Below are positions 40,408-50,056 of a stretch of DNA of 64,000 nucleotides, one piece after another (positions within the stretch are counted from its first letter, which is position 1; every line of letters begins with the position of its first letter). Below the pieces are notes generated by a model. That model worked only from the letters and a program-made list of their open reading frames with translations. It was not told where the DNA came from and did no database searches. The position numbers and the translations under genes were made by a program. This DNA comes from CAWUKT01 sp963923035. GTDB taxonomy: Bacteria > Bacteroidota > Bacteroidia > J057 > JADKCL01. The stretch covers positions 32,400-96,399 of the forward strand of contig CAWUKT010000017.1 of the NCBI GenBank assembly GCA_963923035.1. Direction: 5' to 3'.

Positions 40408-41412
40408 ATGGGAACCCTCCTGGCAATCGAATCCTCCTGCGATGAGACCTCGGCAGCCGTCCTCACGGACGGGCAGGTCATCTCGAATGTGATCTCCTCC
40501 CAATTGGAGCACTCCAAATACGGCGGGGTCATTCCCGAGTTGGCATCGCGGCTTCACCAGCAGAAGGTCGTGCTGGTGGTCCGGGAGGCATTGGAACAAT
40601 CCGGCATATCGCCGGCCGACCTGGACGCGGTGGCCTTTACCCGGGGCCCCGGCTTGATGGGAGCCCTGCTCGTCGGGACCTGTTTCGCGAAGGCCTACGC
40701 CCTGGGATTGGGCATCCCCCTCATCGAGGTGAACCACATGCAGGCCCACGTCCTCGCCAATTTCATTTCCCCCCAGCCCCCGACCTTTCCCTTTCTCTGC
40801 CTGACCGTGAGCGGCGGCCATACCCAAATCGTCCTGGTGCGGGGACCGCTGGGCATGGAGGTGGTGGGCGAAAGCATCGACGATGCTGCCGGGGAGGCCT
40901 TTGACAAAGCGGCCAAGATCATGGAGCTCGGCTATCCTGGAGGCCCCAAAATCGACCGCCTCGCCCAGCAAGGAGATCCCAAGCGATTTTCTTTCCCAAA
41001 ACCTAACATCCCCGGCCTCAACTTTTCCTTTTCCGGCCTCAAAACCTCCCTCCTCTATTTCCTCCGTGACCAACTCAAACAGGACGAAAATTTTCTTCAG
41101 GAGCAAATGCCCGATATTTGCGCGAGCTTTCAACATCGGATTGTCACTTATCTCTTAGGTCGTTTCGAGGAAGCGGCAAAGAAATTCGACGTAAGAGAGC
41201 TGGCCATCGCCGGAGGAGTCTCCGCCAATTCCGAGTTGCGCGCCGCCTTCCAAAAAATGTGTGAGAAAAACGGGTGGCGGGCCCACATTCCGAAATTTGA
41301 ATTTTGCACCGATAATGCCGCAATGATTGGAATGGCGGCCCATTTCAAGTTTTTGGCCGGCGAATTCACCGATCAGACCGTCACGCCCTTTGCCCGGGAA
41401 CGTTTTCTGTAA
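40408..41412 (+). CDS. tsaD: tRNA N6-adenosine threonylcarbamoyltransferase TsaD
   Basis: 334 aa, the normal length. It transfers the threonylcarbamoyl group to A37 of ANN-decoding tRNAs. MGTLLAIESSCDETSAA is the diagnostic start, which fixes the ATG at 40408 although the frame is open further upstream into the kinase. The iron/zinc ligands are H110 and H114 in VNHMQAH, and the third is the Asp in FCTDNAAMIG. The ATP-binding LTVSGGHTQIVLV, the GEAFDKAAK motif and AIAGGVSANSELR are all present. Essential housekeeping gene. It follows the frameshifted kinase by 34 bp. Confidence 0.98.
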   Translation: MGTLLAIESSCDETSAAVLTDGQVISNVISSQLEHSKYGGVIPELASRLHQQKVVLVVREALEQSGISPADLDAVAFTRGPGLMGALLVGTCFAKAYALGLGIPLIEVNHMQAHVLANFISPQPPTFPFLCLTVSGGHTQIVLVRGPLGMEVVGESIDDAAGEAFDKAAKIMELGYPGGPKIDRLAQQGDPKRFSFPKPNIPGLNFSFSGLKTSLLYFLRDQLKQDENFLQEQMPDICASFQHRIVTYLLGRFEEAAKKFDVRELAIAGGVSANSELRAAFQKMCEKNGWRAHIPKFEFCTDNAAMIGMAAHFKFLAGEFTDQTVTPFARERFL

Positions 41413-41563
41413 GGTCAAAGGCAAGTCCCCATTTTCAACCGGTATTTTTTCACTCAAATCTTTCCTTGGCGGGGATTTGGGGCGATGTCACTGAATTTCA
41501 GGTTCTCCCCACTTTTTCCTAACATTGTATTGCTTAATCGATATCTGTAGTCGTACATATTTA

Positions 41564-42703
41564 ATGAAAGTCAACCAACATCTTTGGAGGTCCGGTAATG
41601 GATGGACTCCAGCTATTCACAATGGTGACCAATCCCATGTCCAGTGGGTCTTGGCCTTTGGTGGGCGTCCCGAGTTGGACGAGCAAGAGCGCTTTGAAGA
41701 AATAAGGGCTGCTTTTCCCCAGGCCGACATCACCATGATTTCTACTGCCGGTGAGATTTACCAGGAAGAGGTCCACGAAGATTCGATCTCTCTGGTCGCC
41801 ATTGAGTTGGAGAAATCGCGCATGGTCAGTCGGGTCGGAAAATTGGAGGAGGGGATGGACCAAACCGGATTCGGGAAGCAATTGGCGGAGGAGCTGGATG
41901 CCGAGGACCTGAAACTGGTTTTCGTGTTGTCCGACGGGCACAGCGTGAATGTGGATGATTTGGTGCTGGGCTTGAATGAAGTGGTGGGAAATCGGGTCCC
42001 GGTGACGGGAGGCCTGGCCGGAGATGGGGTGAGCTTTCAGCGGACAACCGTAGGCCTGAATGCGCCGCCCGAGCCAGGGCAGGTCATTGTGATTGGCCTG
42101 TACGGCGACGATTTGAAAATTGGCCACGGTTCCAAAGGCGGCTGGATCCAGTTTGGACCGGAACGGACCGTGACCCGCTCCGAAGGCAATCTCCTCTACG
42201 AATTGGATGGACAGAGTGCATTGGGCTTGTACAAGGAATACTTGGGTGACAAAGCCAAGGACCTTCCCGGATCGGCCCTGTTGTTTCCCCTGGCCATTGA
42301 CCTGCCCGAATTTGAAGAGCCCCTGGTCCGCACCGTTTTGAATGTCGACGAAGATACCCAGTGCATGTTGTATGCCGGAAATATTCCCCAGGGAGCCTCC
42401 TGCCGTCTGATGCACGCCAATTTTGACCGGATTGTGGACGGCGCCGCCGATGCCGCCCGGGATTCTCTGATGGCCCTGGATTCTTTTGAGCCGGAACTCT
42501 CCATCCTGATCAGCTGTGTCGGCCGAAAATTGCTGCTGGGGATTCGGGCGGAAGATGAAGTCGAAGAAGTGCGTTCGGTGGTGGGGGAAAATAGTATCCT
42601 GACCGGGTTTTATTCCTACGGAGAGCTTTCCCCGCTGGGCAATACCAAGGGCTGTCAGTTGCACAACCAAACCATGACCATCACCACCTTATCCGAAGCA
42701 TGA
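41564..42703 (+). CDS. FIST-domain sensor protein
   Basis: 379 aa with FIST_N and FIST_C domains: VQWVLAFGGRPELDEQERFE, the ITMISTAGEIYQEEVHEDSI strand-turn, PVTGGLAGDG, then in the second half GNLLYELDGQSALGLYKEYL, ALLFPLAIDLPEFEEPLVRT, and ILISCVGRKLLLG with GFYSYGELSP. FIST domains are ligand sensors thought to bind small molecules such as amino acids. The ATG at 41564 is preferred to the upstream TTG in the same frame. The stop overlaps the ATG of the adjacent histidine kinase (ATGA), so the two are made together; the FIST protein very probably feeds the kinase. Confidence 0.93.
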   Translation: MKVNQHLWRSGNGWTPAIHNGDQSHVQWVLAFGGRPELDEQERFEEIRAAFPQADITMISTAGEIYQEEVHEDSISLVAIELEKSRMVSRVGKLEEGMDQTGFGKQLAEELDAEDLKLVFVLSDGHSVNVDDLVLGLNEVVGNRVPVTGGLAGDGVSFQRTTVGLNAPPEPGQVIVIGLYGDDLKIGHGSKGGWIQFGPERTVTRSEGNLLYELDGQSALGLYKEYLGDKAKDLPGSALLFPLAIDLPEFEEPLVRTVLNVDEDTQCMLYAGNIPQGASCRLMHANFDRIVDGAADAARDSLMALDSFEPELSILISCVGRKLLLGIRAEDEVEEVRSVVGENSILTGFYSYGELSPLGNTKGCQLHNQTMTITTLSEA

Positions 42704-43605
42704 AAACCGATCGACACCGCCTGTTGGCCCGGCAATTGAGACGCCACTTTCCGGACGGGATGCCGGAGGGGATGGAGAAGTTCGTGGAGGAAGTAAATGC
42801 GTTCTACCACGAGACCGATCAGAACCAAAAGCTGATGGAGCGGGCGATGGGGAAAAGTTCGGAGGAGCTGTTTCACCGGAACCGAACCCTGCGCGAAGAG
42901 ATGGAGCGGTTGGACGGGTTCATTTACCGCGTTTCCCATGACCTCAAGGCCCCGGCGAACAATGTCCTGTCGATGGTCGAATTGTTGGAAAGCCAGTTGC
43001 CGGAGGATTCGACGATGGCCCGCATGATGGCGGACCATATCCGCAAGGGTGCGCAGGGCCTGTTGAAGCAATTGCGGGACCTGCTGGAATTGAGCCGGAT
43101 GAAAAGCCAGCTGAATGAAGCTCCGGAATCCGTCGACCTGAAGGGCATGGCCGGCGAAGTCTGGGAGGCGTTGAGCCAACAGGTCAAGCAAACCGAAGCG
43201 GTCCTGGAAATGGACTTCTCGGCCTGTCCGACCCTCGAGCTCGGCCGGGAAAACCTGCGCAGCATCCTCCAAAATCTGATTGGCAATGGCCTCAAATACC
43301 ACCTTCCGGGGCGCCCGCCCCGGATCACGGTGACATCCGCCAGCGTCGACGATTACGTCGCCCTCACCATTGCCGACAACGGCATGGGCATCGACCTCGA
43401 CAAGCACCGCGCGAAACTCTTCGGCATGTTCAACCGCTTCCACAACCACGTGGAAGGCAGTGGCGTCGGCCTGTACATCGTCAAGCAAATCGTAGAAGCC
43501 CACGGCGGCCAGATCGAAGTGACCAGCCAGGTGGGCGAAGGCACCACCTTTGTCATTCGACTGCTCCGAAGCCCGAAGGCCGTGCCGGTGGCCTCGGCGC
43601 TTTGA
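42700..43605 (+). CDS. cytoplasmic sensor histidine kinase paired with the FIST protein
   Basis: 301 aa. An N-terminal helical segment leads into HisKA (GFIYRVSHDLKAPANNVLSM; His phosphorylation site in SHDLKAP) and HATPase_c (N-box NLIGNGLKYH, G1 DNGMGIDLD, G2 GSGVGLYIVKQIVEAHGG). There is no transmembrane or sensory domain, so the upstream FIST protein, whose stop overlaps this start by four bases, must supply the input. No response regulator gene is near, so its output is unknown. The HisKA sequence is closely similar to the frameshifted kinase at 37864-40373 and the kinase at 58675-59766, marking them as one local family. Confidence 0.93.
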   Translation: MKTDRHRLLARQLRRHFPDGMPEGMEKFVEEVNAFYHETDQNQKLMERAMGKSSEELFHRNRTLREEMERLDGFIYRVSHDLKAPANNVLSMVELLESQLPEDSTMARMMADHIRKGAQGLLKQLRDLLELSRMKSQLNEAPESVDLKGMAGEVWEALSQQVKQTEAVLEMDFSACPTLELGRENLRSILQNLIGNGLKYHLPGRPPRITVTSASVDDYVALTIADNGMGIDLDKHRAKLFGMFNRFHNHVEGSGVGLYIVKQIVEAHGGQIEVTSQVGEGTTFVIRLLRSPKAVPVASAL

Positions 43606-44467
43606 TGACCCCCTTGCCGGTTCATTTCCCTTCCTTTACTCCCCGCTTCCCGACCTCTGTGACTCCCCGTCCCCAAGGGACTCCCAACCGCTATTGCCCA
43701 TGAGAGGCAATTATTTGCGACTCAAAAAGTCGCGATTTATTGCCCAAAAGGTCAGTGGTTCTATCAAAAAGCTCCATCAACGGAGCGAATTGCTTGAAGG
43801 TTGGTTGGGAATGGTAGAAGGTTGGTTAGTTTTTGTAGAAACTTCCGTGTCGGGAGTGGAAACTTCCATGAATTTGGTGGAAAGTTGGGCTTGAAGTGTA
43901 GAAGTTTCTACAGTTCGTGCCCGATAGGGGGGGTGTCACTGGTAGAAGTTTCGACAAATGATGCCCAACTTTCCATATTTTTGGTGGAAGGTCGGACCAA
44001 TTTGGTGGAAAGTCGGAGCTTTTGGTTGGAAGCGTCCAGTCATTTTACGGAAAGTCCCGGTGCGGAGGCGGAAGGCCGGAGCTCGGGGGAAGAAGGTTGG
44101 AGCCCAGGAGGAGAAGGTCGCGGTTCGGAAAGGGGATGGTGGAGATTGGAGATAGATGAAATGAACTGAAACAAATCGGAGTCATTTCAACTAGACCCTC
44201 CATTGCCTGCCAAAGCTATTTGTAATTGTAGCGAGGCCAATTTGCCGGTGAGAAAAAAGCAGGACCTTCAAGCGGTAAGACATGTAGGCCGAGCAGCCGT
44301 GTAATGGAGCTGTTTGGTCCAAGGTTTTGGAACCGAAGGCGAGAATTCCGGGGTAGGGGCAACAGCAACGAACAGCAAATGAATATTTCGATTATGGGTT
44401 GTTTGACTGGTGGATACTGGGTAACTTAAAGTAGTCACATAGTCACCATTTAAGTTCGCCCGAATCC
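43606..44467. other. 862-bp intergenic region
   Basis: No supported gene. Open frames here (for instance 43801-44169) follow the repeats and have no family resemblance. The middle is a degenerate repeat island (43795-44060). A Bacteroidota-like TTTG followed by TAACTTAAAG stands near 44404-44435, upstream of the lipoprotein gene, but the spacing is not convincing. Confidence 0.6.
43795..44060. repeat. degenerate short repeats (GGTGGAAAGTYGG / GTAGAAGTTTC)
   Basis: About ten imperfect copies of a 12-17 bp unit in both orientations: GGTAGAAGGTTGG, TTGTAGAAACTTCC, GTGGAAACTTCC, TTGGTGGAAAGTTGG, GTAGAAGTTTCTAC, GGTAGAAGTTTCGAC, AACTTTCC, TTGGTGGAAGGTCGG, TTTGGTGGAAAGTCGG and TTGGTTGGAAGCGTCC. 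Some are palindromic (GTAGAAGTTTCTAC). Spacing of 20-35 bp is irregular, unlike CRISPR. Confidence 0.6.
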
Positions 44468-45961
44468 ATGAAAAAGATTTCTTTGCCGATCTTGGCAGCA
44501 TTTCTATTGCTGGCTGGATGCAAAAAGGAGGCCATTATCGTGCCTTCAAGCAATTCTCCGGCTCTACTGAATACTCTGCCCCAAAACTCAGAACCTGAGC
44601 TGCTAGCCTTGATTTCAGATACCCGGAACGAGGCGGCTCTAAAGAGAAAGGTTGAACTGATCGCGTACTCCATGACCCGATTCCTCGGAGAGCACGGCCA
44701 TCTCAATGACAATTCGGATTTGGCCTCCACGCTTCCCTGCGACATTGGTCTGGATGACCCGGATGGCATCCTCCGTGTTCTGGGAAATTCGAGCGGAATG
44801 AACGACGAAGCGGTAATGGGCCAGCTCAATGAATATGTTTTTGACTGCGCTAAGGGTTGTAACGACGTCCCTGGCGGTGTAAGTGGATATTTCGAGGCAA
44901 TTTCTGAGAATTTGACTTACCATGGCACCACTTTCGACCTGTTTACACTTCACGATCCCACGACCACTTACACGGTTCAATCCCGTTTCTTTTTGGGGTA
45001 CGGTTTGGTTTTCGACGGGGCTGAATATAGGGTTGATGGATTTTTATATGATCTCGTTGATGACCAGGTCAGTTCGGTTCAAATGACGATTTCAAACGCC
45101 CTTGAGCTCAATGCCGTGTTCTTAGAATTGTGGGAAGAAGGACTGGAGCGTCACAATGATCCCTGTCACTACATTTACAACTATTCTGGTGGAGGCTCTG
45201 GAGGTGGTGGAAGTAGCTCAGGTGGTGGTTCGGGCAATAACAATGACGACGATGGGGCCAACAAAAACTACATCAATGGGCCCCTTTCATTTCCCCCTTA
45301 CGGCTATGAAGGGCATATGTGTCAGGGAAAAACGGGGCTTCGGGTAACTGAATTCCACCTGGCGAGGAGGAATGAAGGGGGATGGTTTGGGGGAAAAAGC
45401 GAGGTGTATCTCAATGTGTCCTTTTATAACAGCGGGAATCCCCTCCTTTATCTTCAGACCAGTGACCGCTCCCAGGAAATAGATGCCATGACCATCGCAG
45501 GGAATAAGTACAATTTAGACCGGGGGAAATTACTGGCTGAGGTTCCAGACAACAATATTTCAGCGACCCTGAATACGGTAATAACGACATCCAGTGGATT
45601 CACAGCTGATGGCGATTGGGTTCTGATCGACAGTGGGCTCTGTGAAGGGGCTACCCCAACCACCTACAACAGAGTTTATGTCTCTGCATTTGAGCGTGAT
45701 CCCAAGCCATTTTGGAAGGAGTACTATGGTTTTCCGTACCATGATTCCATCATTGAAGTTGAAGGCAGTGTTGACGACTGGCAACCTCTGTACATGCCCC
45801 ACAACTCCGATTGTTGGGTGGACACGACGCTTCAGGTCTCAGATTTTGCAACTCAGGATCACTTATATTTGGTGGATGTTGGAGCAGGTCCTACGACCAT
45901 TTCCTATACCCAACCTGCTGCGAATACTTCTTGGTTCCACATCGAACTGTTCACTCCTTGA
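44468..45961 (+). CDS. lipoprotein of unknown function with Gly/Ser-rich linker (497 aa)
   Basis: The signal peptide MKKISLPILAAFLLLAGC ends in a lipobox (Cys18). Residues about 30-230 form one domain (MTRFLGEHGHLN, FDCAKGCNDVPGGVSGYFEA). A flexible linker of Gly, Ser, Asn and Asp (about 235-265, SGGGSGGGGSSSGGGSGN) leads to a second domain (about 270-497) containing GYEGHMCQGKTGLRVTEFHL and several tryptophans. I recognise neither domain. The stop codon overlaps the ATG of the next gene by one base, so the lipoprotein and that barrel-like protein probably work together at the outer membrane. Confidence 0.75.
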   Translation: MKKISLPILAAFLLLAGCKKEAIIVPSSNSPALLNTLPQNSEPELLALISDTRNEAALKRKVELIAYSMTRFLGEHGHLNDNSDLASTLPCDIGLDDPDGILRVLGNSSGMNDEAVMGQLNEYVFDCAKGCNDVPGGVSGYFEAISENLTYHGTTFDLFTLHDPTTTYTVQSRFFLGYGLVFDGAEYRVDGFLYDLVDDQVSSVQMTISNALELNAVFLELWEEGLERHNDPCHYIYNYSGGGSGGGGSSSGGGSGNNNDDDGANKNYINGPLSFPPYGYEGHMCQGKTGLRVTEFHLARRNEGGWFGGKSEVYLNVSFYNSGNPLLYLQTSDRSQEIDAMTIAGNKYNLDRGKLLAEVPDNNISATLNTVITTSSGFTADGDWVLIDSGLCEGATPTTYNRVYVSAFERDPKPFWKEYYGFPYHDSIIEVEGSVDDWQPLYMPHNSDCWVDTTLQVSDFATQDHLYLVDVGAGPTTISYTQPAANTSWFHIELFTP

Positions 45962-47025
45962 TGGAAAAAAAACTCCATAAGAACTTCCCACTGAGACTGC
46001 TTTTACTGGTCTTGGGAGGAAGTTTGTCTTTTGGAAATGTCCTATATCCCCAATCTGGTCAGGATTCATCCCGAAATAGCCTCTCCCTTGCCTTCGAGGT
46101 TCATTCCAGTTCGCGATTTTGGGATGGGGGTATAACAACCTCTGTTGGAGCAAGGTGGAACCGGCACGAATTGGGACTTCACATTCCCAATTTTGTCGAT
46201 CCCGCCAGTTTTACTTTTGGTGGACACTACCGCTTCTATCTGGACCGAAACAATCCCGTAGCCAATCCCTTTTTTGCCATTCAGGGAGTTCCCTACCATG
46301 ATATTGATGTGGTTGCAGTGGTCTCCGGAAGGGAAATTGGAGCCTTTCAAAAAGGGGTCTACGGACAGTTGGGAGCTGATTACCGGATCAAGGGCGGCTT
46401 CAGCGGCTTGGTGGCCATTGGCTATGGATCGGGATGGTTGAAATTAGATGACCCCAGATACGATGCGTGGCAGGCCTACCATCCCGATTTCACCTTTGGC
46501 TTCAAATATGATTTGCTCCTGAAACAGCCCCGCGAATTTTCAAAAGCACTGCCCGGGGAGTACTTCGACCGGCCCCGCTTCTTCCTGTCGTACAGACTAT
46601 TCGTACCAGATGTGGCCCTTTTGATGGATGCTCCGCCTCCCGAATTCCGACCTTCCCACCAGTTCACCGCTGAATTTGGAATTTGGCGCTGGCTCCGACT
46701 GCAAGGCGGTATCAAGGTCGGTTATCTGGCCGAGGAAGCAACTCCCCCGGTTTTGACAGCCCAAGGGGTAGGTCTCGGAGTAAAACTTCACACCTACCAA
46801 CGCGGAAATTTAGCCTTCTTCCACGACCTGATGTACTACCGGTTAAACCGGCCAAGATTTGGCTACGACCAATCTCAAGTCCTCATTGGCAATAGCTTTG
46901 AATACCAGATTTTCCCTGATTTCTATGTCCATGCCGGCAACTCCTTTGGATTCCGAAGGTTCAATTCGTGGTTCAATTTCCACGCTGGGGTGAGTATTGG
47001 TTTAGGGAAGGGGATGCTCAAATAA
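45961..47025 (+). CDS. predicted outer-membrane beta-barrel protein (354 aa)
   Basis: The ATG at 45961 overlaps the preceding TGA and begins a signal peptide (MEKKLHKNFPLRLLLLVLGG); the upstream open frame only shadows the lipoprotein gene. The mature protein alternates polar and aromatic residues in strands (LGLHIPNFVDPASFTFGGHY, GVYGQLGADYRIKGGFSG, NFHAGVSIGLGKG), as in outer-membrane barrels of Bacteroidota. No specific family is identified. It probably partners the lipoprotein encoded by the overlapping gene. No clear terminator follows; 47026-47284 is a 259-bp gap with C-rich sequence and no visible gene. Confidence 0.78.
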   Translation: MEKKLHKNFPLRLLLLVLGGSLSFGNVLYPQSGQDSSRNSLSLAFEVHSSSRFWDGGITTSVGARWNRHELGLHIPNFVDPASFTFGGHYRFYLDRNNPVANPFFAIQGVPYHDIDVVAVVSGREIGAFQKGVYGQLGADYRIKGGFSGLVAIGYGSGWLKLDDPRYDAWQAYHPDFTFGFKYDLLLKQPREFSKALPGEYFDRPRFFLSYRLFVPDVALLMDAPPPEFRPSHQFTAEFGIWRWLRLQGGIKVGYLAEEATPPVLTAQGVGLGVKLHTYQRGNLAFFHDLMYYRLNRPRFGYDQSQVLIGNSFEYQIFPDFYVHAGNSFGFRRFNSWFNFHAGVSIGLGKGMLK

Positions 47026-47284
47026 CTTCCGATTTGTAGCTCAAGTACGGATAGGTTTGTTCCACTCAACGGTTAGGGAGATGCGATCAGAACCTTTGCG
47101 CTACGTGTTCCAGGGTAAATTGTCTTGCGTTTCGTCTCAGGTTGAAGGTCCCGGAAGATGGACTCACCTGCACAGGGCCGCCCCCACCCCAATCCCCCCC
47201 ACCAAAAGTCACCCCCCATCCACCACGCCCGTTTCACCAGCGCGACCACTTGAATTTCCACCCCCCAATTCCTTATATTGAAAC

Positions 47285-47623
47285 ATGGCTGAGAAAAAGT
47301 ACAAGACCCTCAAGGAATTTTACCCCTATTACCTGACCGAGCACGACAACCCCACGTGTCGGACCCTCCATTTCATCGGGACCAGTGGCGTCTTTGTATT
47401 GCCCATCATCGCCATCATCACCCAGGTCTGGTGGCTGATTGCCCTCATCCCCGTCTCTGGCTACGGATTTGCCTGGGCCGGCCACGCCATCTTTGAGCGC
47501 AACAAGCCCGCCACCTTTACCTACCCCGGCTTCAGCCTCGCCTCCGACTTCATCATGTACTGGCACATGCTCACCGGCCAGATTGGGAAACGCCTGAAAG
47601 AAGCCCACGCGGTCATCAACTGA
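47285..47623 (+). CDS. DUF962/Mpo1-like membrane protein
   Basis: 112 aa. The sequence FYPYYLTEHDNPTCRTLHFI at the start, GYGFAWAGHAIFERNKPATF in the middle and FSLASDFIMYWHMLTGQ at the end are characteristic of DUF962 (YGL010w/Mpo1-like) proteins. The conserved His residues (H20, H29, the one in GHAIFE, and the one in MYWHML) match the metal-binding set of yeast Mpo1, a dioxygenase in 2-hydroxy fatty acid breakdown. Two hydrophobic stretches in the centre (VFVLPIIAIITQVWWLIALI) anchor it in the membrane. Stands alone. Confidence 0.93.
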   Translation: MAEKKYKTLKEFYPYYLTEHDNPTCRTLHFIGTSGVFVLPIIAIITQVWWLIALIPVSGYGFAWAGHAIFERNKPATFTYPGFSLASDFIMYWHMLTGQIGKRLKEAHAVIN

Positions 47624-47782
47624 GGCCCCGGGCTTATTCTCCTGGTACTTACTCGTGCGCCCCATTTACCTTCCCCGAAGGTGAATAGAACATTTCGAAT
47701 CTGTTAAATACCCTTTTGTTGGTTGAATTCATTTGGAAGGAATCCGTATTTGAGGATTCAACCCACTCAAAAGAATTAGCAG

Positions 47783-49897
47783 ATGAGACATTTCTACCTG
47801 ATTGCAATTTCTTGCCTGGCGATTTGCTGCGGCGTATGGGGCGGTCAATCGGCCCAATCCCAAAATCCGAACAAGTTCCAGGTAGGCGTTACCGGAGACC
47901 CTGGCAATACCACCCTCGATGCCTTTGACCCTGATGCGGTCTACAACGAAACAGAAGACGAATTTTTTGTGGTCTGGTCCGGGGATACCCTCAACGGCCG
48001 GAATGATATTTTTGGCCAGCGCATCGATGCGAATACAGGCGCTCGGATTGGAAATTCCTTTCTGATCAGCTCCCAAGCCAGTCCTTCCAACGTTGACTTT
48101 GACTGCTTCGACCCCAAAGTCGAATGGAATGAATTCGAGAATGAATACCTGGTCGTTTGGTCTGGAGATGACAGCACTGCCACCCTCGTGGATGGTGAAA
48201 ATGAAATCTTTGGCCAGCGGATCGATGCCGCTGGCAACCTGGTCGGCGGTTCGATCCGGGTCAGCTTCATGGGGACCGACGGTGACACGGGGAGCGATGC
48301 CTTTGATCCCGAAATTGCCTTCAACTACAATGACAACAACTACCTCGTCGCCTGGTCCGCGGACGACTCCGTAGGCGGCGAAGATGAGATCTACGTCCAG
48401 TTGCTGGACAGTGTTGGTGGGTTGGTAGGGTCGGTTGTTCGGGTTTCCTTCATGGGACCGAATGGATCGGGTACCTACGATGCTGACCGTCCCGACATCG
48501 CTTTCAACGGCGACGACAACGAATACATGGTCGTTTGGGATGCCGACGACGATACGCCTCCGCTGATCAACGGGGAAACGGAGATTTTTGCCCGTCGCCT
48601 CGACAATATGGGCATGCCGCTGGATACGACCCGTCGGATTTCCGACGTGGGAATCGATGGCAATGGCAGCTACGATGCCCTGGATGCTGAAATCGCCTGG
48701 AATGCCGACCTCAATGAATACCTGGTCGTATTTCAGGGAGAAGACAGCCTCACGGACGATGCCGATATCCACGGCCAACGCCTCGACAACCTTGGCTTTG
48801 AGATTGGAATGAACGATTTCCGCATCTCCAATATTGGTCCCGAATTCGACCCCGCCGTATTCTCGGATGATCCCTCCGTTGTGTACAATGGAGAGTGTGG
48901 AGAATACCTGGTGGTATTCGAATCCGACAGTATTGGAAACGTATCCGTGAATGGTGAAAATGAGATTTACAGCCAGCGCTTGACCGGTACTGGAATGCCC
49001 ATCGGGGTGGATAGCCTTGTCTCCTCCGCCGGAAACGCACTTGGCAATGGCAGCTTTGACGCCCTGAACCCCTCGGTGGTATACAATTTTAATTCCGCTT
49101 CTTTCCTCGTGGTGTACTACTCTGAGGACACACTGAATGGCCTCGTGGATGGCAAGAACGAAATCTGGGGCAACCTGATCAGTTGTTGCACCGGACCGGA
49201 GTTCGTCGATTGCCCGGCGGATACCGTCATTACTCCCACCACTTTTGACTGTGACATCCCTGTCTTCTGGACTGAGCCGACCGCGGTCGATGGTTGCATC
49301 GGAACCTCCGTCGTCCAGAGTACTTTCCCCGGCGATACCTTCTCCGTAGGCGCTGAAATCGTGACCTATATCGTCACCGATTCCCTCGGCAGCTCTGATA
49401 CCTGCGAATTCCAGATCGCCATCGAAGATCCCATCATCACGAATGGCATCACCCAGAGTGGCGACACCCTCTGTGCAAATGACGTCGCGGCCGTCTATTC
49501 CTGGTTCCTGAATGGCCTTGCCATCCCCAATTCGAACAGCCAGTGTATCGTCGCGACCGTCAATGGTGACTACGAAGTGGAACTCGAAGACAATGGTTGC
49601 TTTGGATTCGCCGAGTTCGAGAACTTTATGGTGAGTCGGGAAAATGCCCTCGCACAGGCCCCCCAAGTCTATCCCAATCCCGCCCAGGACCTCCTCAAAG
49701 TTCGTTTTGAGGCCGCTCCCGTTGGAACTGTCCAGCTTTCCCTCGTGGACCTGACCGGCCGGATCCTGATCAAAGCGACCGGCGAAGGCCTCTCCGAATG
49801 GGAATTGGACCTGAGCCAGGTCCTGAATGGCAGCTACCTCCTGCGGATTACGACGGCCGAAGGCAGCACCGTCCAGCAGGTCCGCGTGCTCCGTTGA
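47783..49897 (+). CDS. secreted repeat protein with T9SS C-terminal sorting domain
   Basis: 704 aa. A signal peptide (MRHFYLIAISCLAICCGVWG) is followed by about six repeats of 60-75 residues, each with a N-E-Y-L-V-V-W-S/D-x-D-D core and N-E-I-F-G-Q-R-I/L-D (residues 30-465), probably blades of a propeller. Then comes a HYR-like immunoglobulin domain (FVDCPADTVITPTTFDCDIP, FSVGAEIVTYIVTDSLGSSD) with Cys pairs, another short domain, and a type A sorting domain (QVYPNPAQDLLKVRFEA, VDLTGRIL, LNGSYLLRI) ending in VQQVRVLR. Type IX secretion would export it to the cell surface. A perfect terminator follows. Function is unknown, perhaps adhesion. Confidence 0.9.
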   Translation: MRHFYLIAISCLAICCGVWGGQSAQSQNPNKFQVGVTGDPGNTTLDAFDPDAVYNETEDEFFVVWSGDTLNGRNDIFGQRIDANTGARIGNSFLISSQASPSNVDFDCFDPKVEWNEFENEYLVVWSGDDSTATLVDGENEIFGQRIDAAGNLVGGSIRVSFMGTDGDTGSDAFDPEIAFNYNDNNYLVAWSADDSVGGEDEIYVQLLDSVGGLVGSVVRVSFMGPNGSGTYDADRPDIAFNGDDNEYMVVWDADDDTPPLINGETEIFARRLDNMGMPLDTTRRISDVGIDGNGSYDALDAEIAWNADLNEYLVVFQGEDSLTDDADIHGQRLDNLGFEIGMNDFRISNIGPEFDPAVFSDDPSVVYNGECGEYLVVFESDSIGNVSVNGENEIYSQRLTGTGMPIGVDSLVSSAGNALGNGSFDALNPSVVYNFNSASFLVVYYSEDTLNGLVDGKNEIWGNLISCCTGPEFVDCPADTVITPTTFDCDIPVFWTEPTAVDGCIGTSVVQSTFPGDTFSVGAEIVTYIVTDSLGSSDTCEFQIAIEDPIITNGITQSGDTLCANDVAAVYSWFLNGLAIPNSNSQCIVATVNGDYEVELEDNGCFGFAEFENFMVSRENALAQAPQVYPNPAQDLLKVRFEAAPVGTVQLSLVDLTGRILIKATGEGLSEWELDLSQVLNGSYLLRITTAEGSTVQQVRVLR

Positions 49898-49921
49898 TCT
49901 GAGATCAAAAAATCTGAATCG

Positions 49922-49957
49922 AAAAAGGGCCGGAAAATCCATCTTCCGGCCCTTTTT
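49922..49957. terminator. perfect bidirectional rho-independent terminator
   Basis: AAAAAGGGCCGGAA (49922-49935) and TTCCGGCCCTTTTT (49944-49957) are perfectly complementary over 14 bp around an 8-base loop, with A/T tails on both sides. It closes the T9SS-substrate gene ahead of purQ. Confidence 0.9.
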
Positions 49958-50056
49958 CGTGTTTAAAAACTATCGCCTGTTCGACGGAGTCGGAATACGT
50001 CGTCCCCCCCATTGGTTCCTTGTCCGACAATCCTTATTTTTACCCCCTCAATTTGA

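Noticed and set aside
43795..44060. CRISPR array
   Set aside because: Units are degenerate, in both orientations and irregularly spaced, with no cas genes in the window.
43801..44169. 122-aa open frame
   Set aside because: Follows the repeat island, has no start context or domain, and its composition mirrors the repeats.
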